A stretch of 64,000 nucleotides of DNA from Ollibium composti. GTDB lineage: Bacteria; Pseudomonadota; Alphaproteobacteria; Rhizobiales; Rhizobiaceae. A model generated the notes under the pieces. It was not told the origin of the DNA and did no database searches. It saw nothing but the letters and a program-made list of their open reading frames with translations. This document shows, in pieces, positions 49,470 through 60,828 of this stretch (the first letter of the stretch is position 1; the number at the start of each line of letters is the position of its first letter). The position numbers and the translations under genes are program-made. The stretch covers positions 620,001 to 684,000 of the forward strand of contig NZ_SSNY01000001.1 in NCBI RefSeq assembly GCF_004801285.1, given 5' to 3'.

Positions 49470-50291
49470 ATGGCACTCTACCGGGCCAGCCCGAAGGACG
49501 GCATTGCCTGGATTACCGGCGGTAGTTCAGGGATTGGCCGTGCGCTGGCCAGAGAGCTCGCCGCGGAAGGGTTCACCGTCGCCGTCACGGCGCGGGAGGA
49601 AGACCCCATCGATTCCCTGATCGAGGAAACGAGGGATCTGCCGGGCCGCGTCCTCTCCTACCCCTGCGATGTCTGCGACGAACAGGGCATGGCGGCCACC
49701 GTCGATGCGATTGAAGCGAGCGGCGAGCCGATCGTGCTCGCCGTCTTCAATGCCGGCGCCTACGTGCCGGTGTCCGGGGAAAATCTCTCGGTGCGTAAGT
49801 TCAGCCGCAGCTTCGACGTCAACGTCATGGGCGTCGTGCATGGGCTGGTGCCGGTCGCCGGGCGCATGCGCCAGCGCGGCAAGGGCCAGGTGGTCATGAT
49901 AGGGTCGATCAGCGCCTATTTCGGTTGGCCGACCACAGCCGCCTACGGCGCGACCAAAGCCGCCCTCAACGCCATGGCGCAGTCGCTGCGGTTCGATTTC
50001 GACCGCGTCAACATCCGCCTTCAGGTCGTCAATCCCGGCTTCATCGATACGCCGCTGACGCAGAGGACCAATTTCAAGCTCCCCGCCCTGATGGCGGCCG
50101 GCGATGCGGCACACCGTATCCGCAAGGGCATCGCAAGCGGCGGTTTCGAAATCGCCTTTCCGGGACGGCTGGTCTACGGGCTGAAGGGACTGGCGCTGCT
50201 GCCCAGTTCGCTTCGCCATCGGCTCATCACGGCTTTCACAGGCTGGAAAACGCGGCCGAGCCTTCCCCGGACGAGACGCCCGCGTTCCTGA
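49470..50291 (+). CDS. short-chain dehydrogenase/reductase
   Basis: A 273-aa SDR. The cofactor loop is ITGGSSGIGRALARELAAEG, FNAGAY is the NAG motif, and the catalytic Ser...YxxxK is ISAYFGWPTTAAYGATKAAL. It ends in a basic tail. The substrate is unknown. The ATG at 49470 has AGGA about 8 nt upstream. It converges on the helicase gene with a 36-bp gap. Confidence 0.88.
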   Translation: MALYRASPKDGIAWITGGSSGIGRALARELAAEGFTVAVTAREEDPIDSLIEETRDLPGRVLSYPCDVCDEQGMAATVDAIEASGEPIVLAVFNAGAYVPVSGENLSVRKFSRSFDVNVMGVVHGLVPVAGRMRQRGKGQVVMIGSISAYFGWPTTAAYGATKAALNAMAQSLRFDFDRVNIRLQVVNPGFIDTPLTQRTNFKLPALMAAGDAAHRIRKGIASGGFEIAFPGRLVYGLKGLALLPSSLRHRLITAFTGWKTRPSLPRTRRPRS

Positions 50292-50327
50292 GGAACCGCA
50301 TCTCGCCGGGAAATGTCGGGCGACAGG

Positions 50328-51815
50328 TCAGGCCGCGCGCGCCGGCCGGTTGCGACCGCCGAAACGCTTCTTGCCGCGGAACGGCTTGGCGTTGCCGTTG
50401 TCGACGGGACGTTCGGCTCCGCTTTTCTTGGCGAAGGCCGGCTTTCCGTTCGGCTTGCCGCCGAAGCGCTTCTTGCCGAACCCGCCCTCACGACGCTCGC
50501 CCTGTCCGGCTTCACCGCGGCTTTCGTTCCGTCCGCCATTACCGGGTTTGCGGCCCTGCGGCTGCGGCCGACGGTCGTTGGCAGCCTCCAGGCGGCGCTC
50601 GCCGTCCTGGCGCGGTTCGCGTGCGGGGTCTGGCTCGCCGAGATGATCGGCGATCACCGGCAGCTTCATGCGGATGATCTTCTCGACCTGGCGCAGCTTG
50701 GCGTTCTCGGTCGGGTCGACTAGCGTGATCGCCACGCCGTCCTGCCCATTGCGGCCTGTGCGACCGATGCGGTGGACGTAGCTTTCCGCCTCGTCCGGCA
50801 GGTCGAAGTTGACGACATGGCTGATGCCGGGCACGTCGATGCCGCGCGCGGCGATGTCCGTCGCAACCAGAATGCGCACCGAACCGTCGCGAAAACCGTT
50901 GAGCGCCTTCTGGCGGGCATTCTGGCTCTTGTTGCCGTGGATGACGGCGGCTTCAAAGCCGTCGCGCTCCAGATCCTTGGTGACACGGTCGGCACCGTGC
51001 TTGGTGCGGGCAAAGACGATGACGGAGCGCATCGCCTCGTCGGCCAGCATGGCGGACAGCAGCCGACGCTTCTGCTTTGTGCGGGCGAGGATGACGCTCT
51101 GCTTGATTTCCGCAGCCGTCGTGCCCTGCGGGGCGACCTCGACACGCAGCGGGTCGCGCAGCAGGCCCTTGGCGAGGTCGGCGATCTCCTGCGGCATGGT
51201 GGCCGAGAACAGCGCCGTCTGGCGGCCCGGATGGGTGCCCTTGGCGATGCGGCGCACATCGTTGATGAAGCCCATGTCGAGCATGCGGTCGGCCTCGTCC
51301 AGCACCAGCCAGGTGGTGTCGGAGAGATCGACGTCCTTCTCGCGCACCAGGTCGGTCAAGCGGCCGGGCGTGGCGACGAGGAAATCGACGCCGGGCGCGA
51401 TGCGCTTGACCTGGCTGAAGCGGGAGACGCCGCCGAGTACCAGGGCTGTGGAGACATGCGCGCCTTTGGCCAGGATCTTGATGGTATCTTCGATCTGCAC
51501 GGCGAGCTCGCGTGTGGGTGCAAGGATCAGCGCGCGCGCCGTCTTCGGCCGGCGCCTGGTGCCGAGCGCCATGATCTTCGACAGGATCGGCAGTGCGAAG
51601 GCGGCCGTCTTGCCCGAGCCGGTCTGGGCGATGCCGAGAACGTCGCGGCCCTCCAGCTGGGCCGGAATGGCCTCGACCTGGATCGGCTTCGGTTCGGTGA
51701 AGCCGGCGGCGTGAGTGGCCTTCAAAAGCTGGCCGGAAATTCCGAGTGCGGCGAAGCCTGTCGGCTCCGCATTGTTTTCGTTGGTCAAAACGTTTCTTCT
51801 TTCAAGCGGTCTCAT
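50328..51815 (-). CDS. DEAD-box RNA helicase (RhlE-like)
   Basis: About 495 aa. The helicase motifs are in order: Q motif TEPKPIQVEAIPAQ, AQTGSGKTAAF, PTRELAVQ, VLDEADRML, SAT, ARGIDVPG and HRIGRTGRNG. A basic, Gly/Arg-rich C-terminal tail binds RNA. Such helicases act in ribosome assembly, RNA decay and cold adaptation. The start is uncertain: ATG at 51815, or a TTG nine codons later preceded by AGAAG. Confidence 0.92.
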   Translation of the reverse strand: MRPLERRNVLTNENNAEPTGFAALGISGQLLKATHAAGFTEPKPIQVEAIPAQLEGRDVLGIAQTGSGKTAAFALPILSKIMALGTRRRPKTARALILAPTRELAVQIEDTIKILAKGAHVSTALVLGGVSRFSQVKRIAPGVDFLVATPGRLTDLVREKDVDLSDTTWLVLDEADRMLDMGFINDVRRIAKGTHPGRQTALFSATMPQEIADLAKGLLRDPLRVEVAPQGTTAAEIKQSVILARTKQKRRLLSAMLADEAMRSVIVFARTKHGADRVTKDLERDGFEAAVIHGNKSQNARQKALNGFRDGSVRILVATDIAARGIDVPGISHVVNFDLPDEAESYVHRIGRTGRNGQDGVAITLVDPTENAKLRQVEKIIRMKLPVIADHLGEPDPAREPRQDGERRLEAANDRRPQPQGRKPGNGGRNESRGEAGQGERREGGFGKKRFGGKPNGKPAFAKKSGAERPVDNGNAKPFRGKKRFGGRNRPARAA

Positions 51816-52192
51816 GGCCGCAAACAGGATCGCGGCGGGGCGCAACCCGCCGGATGCAATGGATTTTGTGAACGACAAGGCGGCGGACGCATTGTCCGCT
51901 CGGCTGCGCTGTCGTGCCCACGGCATCCCGCCGCGGGGCTTTTCCGCCGGCCGATCTTCTCGGGGCGGAAACAGACGCAACCAGTCTCAATCTCAAGAGA
52001 AAGCCGGCTTCCTTCGCCGGCCCAAGCGCCTTGTGCCTGTGCATATGGAGGAGTCGGCGACGGAAAGCAAGGGCATTATGTTGCAACGCAGCAAAACCCG
52101 CCTGACGAAACACGCCGGACCTAGGACAAAAGCCGCGCTTGCACAGGCTGCGCCCTGTGGTTACCAAGACAGGACCCGCCCCGGAGGACATC
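51816..52192. other. divergent region between helicase and pccB
   Basis: A 377-bp region holding the helicase leader and the pccB promoter. A hairpin GCGGAC/GTCCGC (51883-51899) lies in the helicase leader. Nothing else was recognised. Confidence 0.4.
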
Positions 52193-53725
<1,533 letters not shown>

Positions 53726-53826
53726 TCTCGCACGGCGGGCGGGGCCGTCAACTTCCTTGACAGGGGGCAAGGCGAAGCAGTAGCCGATTGAAACACTGAC
53801 ACGACAACCTTGGGGTGCCCTGGACG

Positions 53827-54486
53827 ATGGAAGTCTTTACCGCAGCGGGTTTCGCGGCACTCCTTCAGGTCATCGCCATCGATCTCGTCCTTGCCGGGGA
53901 CAATGCCATCGTTATCGGTCTTGCCGCGGCCGGCCTGCCGGTCGATCAGCGCAAGAAGGCAATTCTGATCGGCGTCCTTGCCGCCACCGTACTGCGCATC
54001 CTGTTTGCCTCCATCACCGTCAAGCTGCTTGCCATAGTCGGCCTGTTGCTGGCAGGCGGCATCCTGCTTCTGTGGGTGTGCTGGAAGATGTGGCGCGAAC
54101 TGCGCACTTCGCACGAAGATGAGCATGAAGCGACGGAAGCGCTGTCGGATGCCGACCTGAACAACGACAAGACGGTCGCCGGCCGCGCGCCGCGCAAGAC
54201 CCTGATGCAGGCCGCCACGCAGATCGTCATCGCCGACGTGTCGATGTCGCTGGATAACGTGCTCGCCGTCGCCGGCGCCGCGCGCGATCATTTCTCCGTG
54301 CTTATCATCGGCCTCATCCTGTCCATCGCATTGATGGGCCTCGCCGCATCCTTCATCGCCAAGCTGCTGCACCGCCACCGCTGGATCGCCTATATCGGCC
54401 TGCTCATCATCCTCTACGTGGCGCTCGACATGATCTATCGCGGTGCGCTGGAAGTCTGGCCGCATGTGAACGGCGTCGTGGGCTGA
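53827..54486 (+). CDS. TerC/YjbE family membrane protein (putative metal exporter)
   Basis: A 219-aa protein with about seven helices. The TerC signatures IDLVLAGDNAIVIGLAAAGL and IVIADVSMSLDNVLAVAGAA each contain a conserved Asp-Asn pair, predicted to bind metal. A cytoplasmic acidic loop lies between (SHEDEHEATEALSDAD). Relatives export manganese. The ATG at 53827 fits the family start; a GTG at 53815 is possible. I looked for a yybP-ykoY manganese riboswitch upstream and saw none. Confidence 0.88.
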   Translation: MEVFTAAGFAALLQVIAIDLVLAGDNAIVIGLAAAGLPVDQRKKAILIGVLAATVLRILFASITVKLLAIVGLLLAGGILLLWVCWKMWRELRTSHEDEHEATEALSDADLNNDKTVAGRAPRKTLMQAATQIVIADVSMSLDNVLAVAGAARDHFSVLIIGLILSIALMGLAASFIAKLLHRHRWIAYIGLLIILYVALDMIYRGALEVWPHVNGVVG

Positions 54487-54576
54487 GCCGGCGCATCCTT
54501 TCACGCTACGAATTACAAGCGGCAAAAACTGTGGTACTGCGCCGCGGTTTCCAGAAAAACTGAAAGTTTCCCGCCG

Positions 54577-55890
54577 ATGTCAGCCCCTCGCGTCAGCTTC
54601 GTCAGCCTCGGATGCCCGAAGGCGCTCGTGGATTCGGAGCGCATCATCACGCGGCTGCGAGCGGAAGGCTACGAGATCGCGCGCAAGCACGACGGCGCCG
54701 ACCTCGTCGTCGTCAACACCTGCGGTTTCCTCGATTCCGCCCGCGAGGAATCGCTCGGTGCCATCGGCACGGCGCTGAAGGAGAACGGCAAGGTCATCGT
54801 CACCGGCTGCATGGGCGCCACGCCCGACCTGATCCGTGACAAGCACCCCAACGTGCTCGCCATCACCGGGCCGCAGGCCTATGAAAGCGTCATGGAGGCG
54901 GTGCATGAAGCGGCGCCGCCGGCCCACGATCCGTTTGTGGACCTGCTGCCGCCGCAAGGCGTCAAGCTCACGCCGCGCCACTACGCCTATCTCAAGATTT
55001 CAGAGGGTTGCAACAATCGCTGCACCTTCTGCATCATCCCTGCCCTGCGCGGCGATCTCGTCTCACGCCCTGCTGCGGACGTGCTGCGCGAGGCCGAGAA
55101 GCTGGCCAGGGCGGGCGTGAAGGAATTGCTCGTCATCTCGCAGGACACCAGCGCCTACGGCATCGATATCAAGTACCAGACGTCGCTGTTCGGCGAACGC
55201 GAAGTGCGGGCGAAGTTCCTCGACCTCGCGGAGGAACTGGGTAAGCTCGGCATCTGGGTGCGGCTACACTATGTCTACCCCTACCCGCATGTCGCCGACG
55301 TCATTCCGTTGATGGCGGACGGAAAAATCCTGCCCTATCTCGACATCCCCTTCCAGCATGCCTCCCCGCAGGTGCTGAAGAATATGCGGCGGCCCGCGCA
55401 CGGCGAAAAGACGCTGGAACGCATCCGCTCATGGCGCGAGACCTGTCCTGACCTCGCCATCCGCTCGACCTTCATCGTCGGTTTCCCCGGCGAGACGGAG
55501 GAAGACTTCCAGATGCTGCTCGACTGGCTGGACGAGGCGAAGATCGATCGCGCCGGCTGCTTCAAGTACGAACCCGTTGCCGGCGCGCGCTCCAACGACA
55601 TGGGTCTGGAGCCGGTGCCGCAGGAGGTCAAGGAGGCCCGCTGGCATCGCTTCATGCAGCGCCAGCAGAAGATCTCGGCCGCGCAGTTGCAGAAGAAGGT
55701 CGGCAAACGCCTGTCCGTCATCGTCGACGAGGCCAACGGCACCGCCGCGAAGGGCCGCACGAAATACGACGCGCCTGAGATCGATGGCGCCGTGCATATC
55801 CAGTCGCGCCGCCCGGTGCGGGCCGGCGACATCGTGACGGTCAAGATCGACCGCGCCGACGCCTACGATCTTTACGGTCAGGCGGTCTGA
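54577..55890 (+). CDS. rimO: ribosomal protein S12 methylthiotransferase
   Basis: A 437-aa radical-SAM enzyme that methylthiolates Asp88 of ribosomal protein S12. The N-terminal UPF0004 domain has three cluster cysteines ([30 protein letters not shown]). The radical-SAM motif is [16 protein letters not shown], and a TRAM domain is at the C-terminus ([18 protein letters not shown]). It lies 90 bp after the terC-like gene and is followed by a terminator shared with the convergent transporter operon. Confidence 0.96.
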   Translation: MSAPRVSFVSLGCPKALVDSERIITRLRAEGYEIARKHDGADLVVVNTCGFLDSAREESLGAIGTALKENGKVIVTGCMGATPDLIRDKHPNVLAITGPQAYESVMEAVHEAAPPAHDPFVDLLPPQGVKLTPRHYAYLKISEGCNNRCTFCIIPALRGDLVSRPAADVLREAEKLARAGVKELLVISQDTSAYGIDIKYQTSLFGEREVRAKFLDLAEELGKLGIWVRLHYVYPYPHVADVIPLMADGKILPYLDIPFQHASPQVLKNMRRPAHGEKTLERIRSWRETCPDLAIRSTFIVGFPGETEEDFQMLLDWLDEAKIDRAGCFKYEPVAGARSNDMGLEPVPQEVKEARWHRFMQRQQKISAAQLQKKVGKRLSVIVDEANGTAAKGRTKYDAPEIDGAVHIQSRRPVRAGDIVTVKIDRADAYDLYGQAV

Positions 55891-55930
55891 TCTCAACGAT
55901 CAGCGGGTAAATTACTAGGACGATCAAAAG

Positions 55931-55954
55931 AAAGGGCGCCACCCGGCGCCCTTT
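55931..55954. terminator. bidirectional terminator between rimO and BMP operon
   Basis: The 10-bp stem AAAGGGCGCC/GGCGCCCTTT has a 4-nt loop. On the minus strand the stem is followed by CTTTTG, and on the plus strand by CCTGCTTTC, so termination is stronger for the BMP operon. Confidence 0.75.
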
Positions 55955-55976
55955 CCTGCTTTCTGATGCAGCCTGC

Positions 55977-57044
55977 TTACTGAGGCAGCTTGTCGTCCAC
56001 GCCCTTGACGTAGAAGTTCAAGCCGAGAAGCGTGCCGTCGTCGGCCACTTCGCCGTCCTTCAGCCACTGCGAGCCGTCCTGCTTGAAGACCGGACCGGTG
56101 AAGGGGTTCCAGCCGTCAGCGATCTTCTTCTTGGTGGCTTCGGCCATGGCCTTCACGTCGTCGGGCATGTTGGTGAAGGGCGACAGTTCCACCGCGCCGT
56201 CCTTGATGCCCAGCCAGACATTGTCCGTCTTCCAGGTGCCGTCGAGAACCGCCTTGAGGCGCTCGACGTAGTACGGGCCCCAGTTGTCGGTGTTCGAGGT
56301 CAGTTGTGCGTTCGGCGCGAACTTGATCATGTCGGAAGACTGGCCGAAGCCCTTCAATCCGCGCTCCTCGGCCACCTGCAGGGCGGCGGTCGAGTCGGTG
56401 TGCTGGGTGATGATGTCGGCACCCTGGTCGAACAAGGCCTTGGCGGCGTCGGCTTCCTTACCCGGATCGAACCAGGAATTGACCCAGACGATCTTGAGCT
56501 TGAAGTCGGGATTGACCGACTGCGCGCCGAGCATGAAGGCGTCGATGCCCATCACCACTTCCGGGATCGGGAAGGAGACGATGTAGCCGGCGACGCCGGT
56601 CTTCGACATCTTGGCGGCGATCTGGCCCATCACATAGCGGCCTTCGTAGAAGCGGGCGTTGTAGACGCCGAGATTCTCCGAGGTCTTGTAGCCGGTGGCG
56701 TGCTCGAACTTGATGTCCGGGAACTTCTTGGCGACCTTCACCATCGGGTCCATGAACCCGAACGAGGTGCCGAAGATGATCTTGCAGCCTTCGCGAGCCA
56801 GGCGCTCGAAGGCGCGGTCGGCGTCAGGGCCTTCCGAAACGTTTTCGAGATAGGCCGTCTCGATCTTGTCGCCGAGCTCCTTTTCGGCGTGCAGGCGCCC
56901 CTGATCGTGCTGGTAGGAATAGCCGAAATCGCCGATCGGGCCGACATAGACCCAGCACGCCTTCAGCTTGTCGGCCGCCTCCGCCGTGACGGCCATGGAC
57001 AGCGCCGCTGCCGTGGTCATCATCGCAATGAGCAGTTTCTTCAT
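55977..57044 (-). CDS. BMP family ABC transporter substrate-binding protein
   Basis: A 355-aa periplasmic protein of the basic membrane protein (BMP/PnrA) family. The signal peptide is followed by ADKLKACWVYVGPIGDFGYS. The ligand region has TQHTDSTAALQVAEERGLKG, and SNTDNWGPYYVERLKAVLDG is near the end. The family binds purine nucleosides or related bases. It is the last gene of the ATPase-permease-permease-BMP operon, 42 bp after the second permease. Confidence 0.92.
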   Translation of the reverse strand: MKKLLIAMMTTAAALSMAVTAEAADKLKACWVYVGPIGDFGYSYQHDQGRLHAEKELGDKIETAYLENVSEGPDADRAFERLAREGCKIIFGTSFGFMDPMVKVAKKFPDIKFEHATGYKTSENLGVYNARFYEGRYVMGQIAAKMSKTGVAGYIVSFPIPEVVMGIDAFMLGAQSVNPDFKLKIVWVNSWFDPGKEADAAKALFDQGADIITQHTDSTAALQVAEERGLKGFGQSSDMIKFAPNAQLTSNTDNWGPYYVERLKAVLDGTWKTDNVWLGIKDGAVELSPFTNMPDDVKAMAEATKKKIADGWNPFTGPVFKQDGSQWLKDGEVADDGTLLGLNFYVKGVDDKLPQ

Positions 57045-57086
57045 GGTGTTTCCTCTCCGTGTGCCTTTGAGACTTCCCGTTGGTAA

Positions 57087-58007
57087 TCAGCGATCCGGCA
57101 CGAATGGCTGGCCCAACGATGCCGGTGTGTTCATCATGGTCAGACGTTTGTTGCGCGAGATTAGAACAAGAACGACGACCGTTGCCAGATAGGGCAAGGA
57201 AGAAAGAAGCTGCGACGGCACCGGGATACCGAATGCCTGTGCATGAAGCTGGCCGATCCAGACCGCGCCGAAGATGTAGGCCCCTGCCAGCACCCGCCAT
57301 GGCCGCCAGGAAGCGAACACGACCAGCGCCAAGGCGATCCAGCCGCGGCCGGCCGACATGTTCTCCACCCATTGCGGCGTGTAGACGAGCGAGAGTTGAC
57401 CGCCGGCAAGGCCGGCGCAGGCGCCGCCGAAGATGACCGCCAGATAGCGGTAGCGGATGACCTGGATGCCGAGGGCATGGGCGGAGGTGTGGCTGTCGCC
57501 GATCGAGCGCAGCGTGAGACCCGTGCGCGTCCTGAACAGGAACCAGGCGACGGCGAAGATCAGCAGGATCGAGATGTAGAAGACCGGGTCCTGGCCGAAG
57601 ACGAGCTTGCCGACGATGGGCAGGTCGATGAGCAGCGGAATGTGCAGGTCGGGCAGCCTGACGCCGGGCAGGCCGACGAAACCGGTGCCGATCATGCCGG
57701 ACAGGCCGAGGCCGAGCAGTGTCAGCGACAGGCCGGTCGCCACCTGGTTGGTGGCCAGCGACAGCGTCATGACCGCGAACAGCAGCGAGAAAACCGCGCC
57801 GACCACGATGGCCGCCACGAGGCCGAGCCAGGGCGAGCCGGTAAGATAGCCGACGCCGAAGCCGCCCACCGCACCCATGATCATCATGCCCTCGACGCCG
57901 AGGTTGAGCACGCCCGAACGTTCCACCACCAGTTCGCCGATCGCCGCCACCAGCAGCGGGGTCGCCGCCGTTGCGATGGTCAGCAGGATGTTGATCGTGA
58001 TTTCCAT
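57087..58007 (-). CDS. ABC transporter permease (nucleoside/BMP type, second permease)
   Basis: A 306-aa protein of the BPD_transp_2 family with about eight to nine helices. It begins MEITINILLTIATAATPLLV, then GELVVERSGVLNLGVEGMMI, the conserved motif contacting the ATPase. GWIALALVVFASWRPWRVLA is typical of NupQ-like permeases. Its start overlaps the stop of the first permease gene. Confidence 0.92.
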   Translation of the reverse strand: MEITINILLTIATAATPLLVAAIGELVVERSGVLNLGVEGMMIMGAVGGFGVGYLTGSPWLGLVAAIVVGAVFSLLFAVMTLSLATNQVATGLSLTLLGLGLSGMIGTGFVGLPGVRLPDLHIPLLIDLPIVGKLVFGQDPVFYISILLIFAVAWFLFRTRTGLTLRSIGDSHTSAHALGIQVIRYRYLAVIFGGACAGLAGGQLSLVYTPQWVENMSAGRGWIALALVVFASWRPWRVLAGAYIFGAVWIGQLHAQAFGIPVPSQLLSSLPYLATVVVLVLISRNKRLTMMNTPASLGQPFVPDR

Positions 58008-59131
58008 CAGTGCGCCTCCCCCAGCTTGCCAGCCGTCGCGGGGTCGGGCGCCGGCGCCTTGGCGCGCAGGCCGACCAGCCTTATGCGGTAGTGGATGAGC
58101 GTGTCGCAGCCGAGCACGAAGAACAGGAGCATGCCCTGGAAGACGCGCGCCACCTTGTCGGAGACGCCGAGCGCGGTTTGCGCCGCCTCGCCGCCGAGAT
58201 AGGTCAGGGCCAGCACCAGTCCGGCCGCGACGATGCCGAGCGGATTGAGACGGCCGAGGAAGGCGACGATGATGGCGGCGAAGCCGTAGCCGGGCGAAAT
58301 GACCGGCTTCAACTGGTTGATTTCGCCAGACACGACGGAGATTCCGGCAAGACCGGCCAGCGCGCCGGAGAGGATGAAGGCGAAGAATATCATCCTGTTC
58401 AGGCCGAAGCCGGCGAAGCGACCGGCACGGGGGCTCGACCCGAGCACGCGTACCTCAAAGCCTTTCAGCATGCGGCTCATCATGATCCAGACCACGACAG
58501 CGGCGACGAGCGCGAAGACGAAGCCCCAGTTGGCGCGGCCTGACGCCGGCATCAGTTCGGGCAGGATGGCGGAATCGTTGAATTGCACGGTCTGCGGGAA
58601 GCCATGGCCCTGAGGGTCGCGCCAGGGGCCGCGTACCAGCCAGTCGAGGAAAAGCTGCGACACATAGACCAGCATCAGGCTGGTCAGGATCTCGTTGGTG
58701 TTGAAGCGCGCCTTCAGGTAGGCCGGGATGGCGGCATAGAGCCCTCCCCCGATCATGCCCATCAAAAGCATCAGTGGCAGGACGATCGGGCCTTCCAGCT
58801 CGGGATAGAGCACCGGCACCATCGAGCCGACGATGGCGCCCAGCGTGAACTGGCCTTCGGCGCCGATGTTCCAGATGTTGGCGCGATAGCACACGGACAG
58901 GCCGACCGCGATGAGGATCAAGGGTGCCGCCTTGATGGCGAGTTCGTGCAACTGCCACACCTCGCTGATGGGCGAGATGAAATAGGTGTAGAAGGCCGAC
59001 ACCGGGTCGATGCCGAGCAGGGCGAAAAGGATGGCGCCGGCAATCAGCGTGAGCGCGAAGGCGATAAACGGCGACAGGGCCGAGAACAGTGCCGAGCGCT
59101 GCGGGCGTTTGACCAGTTCAAGGCGCATCAC
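58007..59131 (-). CDS. ABC transporter permease (nucleoside/BMP type, first permease)
   Basis: A 374-aa permease with about nine to ten helices. YRANIWNIGAEGQFTLGAIV is the EAA-like motif and YAAIPAYLKARFNTNEILTS is family-specific. PGYGFAAIIVAFLGRLNPLG follows later. It pairs with the 306-aa permease to form the membrane channel, like NupP with NupQ. Its start overlaps the ATPase stop by 4 nt. Confidence 0.92.
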   Translation of the reverse strand: MMRLELVKRPQRSALFSALSPFIAFALTLIAGAILFALLGIDPVSAFYTYFISPISEVWQLHELAIKAAPLILIAVGLSVCYRANIWNIGAEGQFTLGAIVGSMVPVLYPELEGPIVLPLMLLMGMIGGGLYAAIPAYLKARFNTNEILTSLMLVYVSQLFLDWLVRGPWRDPQGHGFPQTVQFNDSAILPELMPASGRANWGFVFALVAAVVVWIMMSRMLKGFEVRVLGSSPRAGRFAGFGLNRMIFFAFILSGALAGLAGISVVSGEINQLKPVISPGYGFAAIIVAFLGRLNPLGIVAAGLVLALTYLGGEAAQTALGVSDKVARVFQGMLLFFVLGCDTLIHYRIRLVGLRAKAPAPDPATAGKLGEAH

Positions 59132-60693
59132 ACGACCTCCGCTGCATGTTCGGCATGGCAGGGTTCCGCGCCGCCCATCAGCAGGCCGATCTTCTCGAAG
59201 GTGGCTTCGGCGATCGGCAGCGGCTTCGACAGTTCGCCGTTGTGCATGACGGCGATGGCGTCGGAAATCTCGAACAGTTCGTCGAGGTCCTGGCTGATGA
59301 CCAGAACCGCCGAGCCCGAGCGCGCCAGCTCGATCAGCGCCTGGCGGATGTGGGCGGCAGCGCCCGCATCGACGCCCCAGGTCGGCTGGTTCACCACCAT
59401 CACCGCCGGTCTGCGGTCCAGTTCGCGGCCGACGATGAATTTCTGCAGGTTGCCGCCCGAAAGGGCTGCGGCTTCCGGGTCGGGCGCGCTCTTGCGCACG
59501 TCCATCACCTCGATGATGCGCTGGGCGGCGCTGTAGACGGCATTGGCCTTGACCATGCCGCCGGTGCCGACGAAAGCCTTCCCGTCGGTCGCGTGACGCG
59601 ATAGCAGGAGGTTCTCCGACAGCTTCATGCGTGGCGCCGCGCCGTGGCCGAGCCTCTCCTCCGGCACGAAGGCGGCGCCGAGGAGCCGGCGGCCGGTGAT
59701 GTCGAGACGGCCGGCATCCTTGCCGCGAATGCGTACAGACGCAGCGTCTTGCTGCTGCACTTCGCCGGAGACGGCCTCGAAGAATTCACCCTGGCCGTTG
59801 CCGGCGACGCCGGCGATGCCGATCACCTCGCCGGCGCGCACCGTCAGGCCGATGTTCTTGAGCGGGATCGAGAATGGGGTGGCAGGCTTGCGGGTGAGGC
59901 TGCGGATTTCAAGCAGCGGAGCCGCCTTCTCGATGCCTTCGACCGGCGCGCGCACCACCGCCTTGACTTCCGAACCGACCATCATGCGGGCCAGCGAAGA
60001 CGCCGTTTCCTCGCGCGGGTTGCAATGGCCGACCACCTTGCCGTGGCGCAGCACCGTGGCACGGTCGCAGATGCGCTTCACTTCTTCCAGCCGGTGCGAG
60101 ATATAGAGGATGGATTTTCCTTCGGCGCGCAGCCGTTCCAACGTCTCGAACAGCTTATCGGCTTCTTGCGGCGTCAGCACCGAGGTCGGCTCGTCGAGGA
60201 TAATGAGCTGCGGCAGCTGCAACAGGCAGCGGATGATCTCGATGCGCTGGCGCTCGCCGACCGACAGGTCGCCGACCAGCGAATCCGGGTCGAGCGGCAG
60301 GCCATAGCTATAGGACAGCGCACGCGCCTTGGCGGCGATCTGGTTGATCGGCGAACCGTCGTCCAGCGAGAGCGCGATGTTTTCGGCTGCCGTCAGCGCC
60401 TCGAACAGCGAGAAATGCTGGAACACCATGCCGATGCCGAGCTTCTTGGCGACGCCGGGGTTCTGGATGCGGACGGGCTGTCCCTGCCACAGGATTTCGC
60501 CCGAATGCGGCTCCAGCGAACCGAACAGCATCTTGACCAGCGTCGACTTGCCGGCGCCGTTTTCGCCGAGCAGCGCATGGATCTCGCCCCTGGCGATCGT
60601 CAGGTCGATGTGATCGCATGCCGTAAGCGAGCCGAATATCTTTGTCAGACCGCGAACCTCAAGGAGGTTCCCGGTTGCGAGTTCTTCACTCAC
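59128..60693 (-). CDS. ABC transporter ATP-binding protein (tandem ABC, nucleoside/BMP type)
   Basis: A 521-aa protein with two ABC domains. The first is complete: GENGAGKSTLVKMLFG, LSVGERQRIEI and LIILDEPTSVL. The second has a degenerate P-loop (GVAGNGQGEFFEAVSG) and the signature LSGGNLQKFIVGREL. This asymmetric layout is normal for sugar and nucleoside importers. It is the first gene of the operon. The promoter region is the 135-bp gap to the quinone reductase gene. Confidence 0.94.
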   Translation of the reverse strand: MSEELATGNLLEVRGLTKIFGSLTACDHIDLTIARGEIHALLGENGAGKSTLVKMLFGSLEPHSGEILWQGQPVRIQNPGVAKKLGIGMVFQHFSLFEALTAAENIALSLDDGSPINQIAAKARALSYSYGLPLDPDSLVGDLSVGERQRIEIIRCLLQLPQLIILDEPTSVLTPQEADKLFETLERLRAEGKSILYISHRLEEVKRICDRATVLRHGKVVGHCNPREETASSLARMMVGSEVKAVVRAPVEGIEKAAPLLEIRSLTRKPATPFSIPLKNIGLTVRAGEVIGIAGVAGNGQGEFFEAVSGEVQQQDAASVRIRGKDAGRLDITGRRLLGAAFVPEERLGHGAAPRMKLSENLLLSRHATDGKAFVGTGGMVKANAVYSAAQRIIEVMDVRKSAPDPEAAALSGGNLQKFIVGRELDRRPAVMVVNQPTWGVDAGAAAHIRQALIELARSGSAVLVISQDLDELFEISDAIAVMHNGELSKPLPIAEATFEKIGLLMGGAEPCHAEHAAEVV

Positions 60694-60828
60694 AGTTCCT
60701 CCCTGTCTGTTTTCCAGACGTGTTCTGTGTTCCCGCGATGATGGTATGCGGCCCGGTCAAGAAACGCAAAGCTGCTGGTCGTTTGAAAGAGCTTCAAGAT
60801 TTTCAGCGGAAAGCCGGCTGCCAAACGG

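Noticed and set aside
53726..53826. Possible manganese (yybP-ykoY) riboswitch before the TerC-like gene
   Set aside because: The conserved core sequences of that riboswitch were not found; only a TTGACA at 53757 with a weak -10 was seen.
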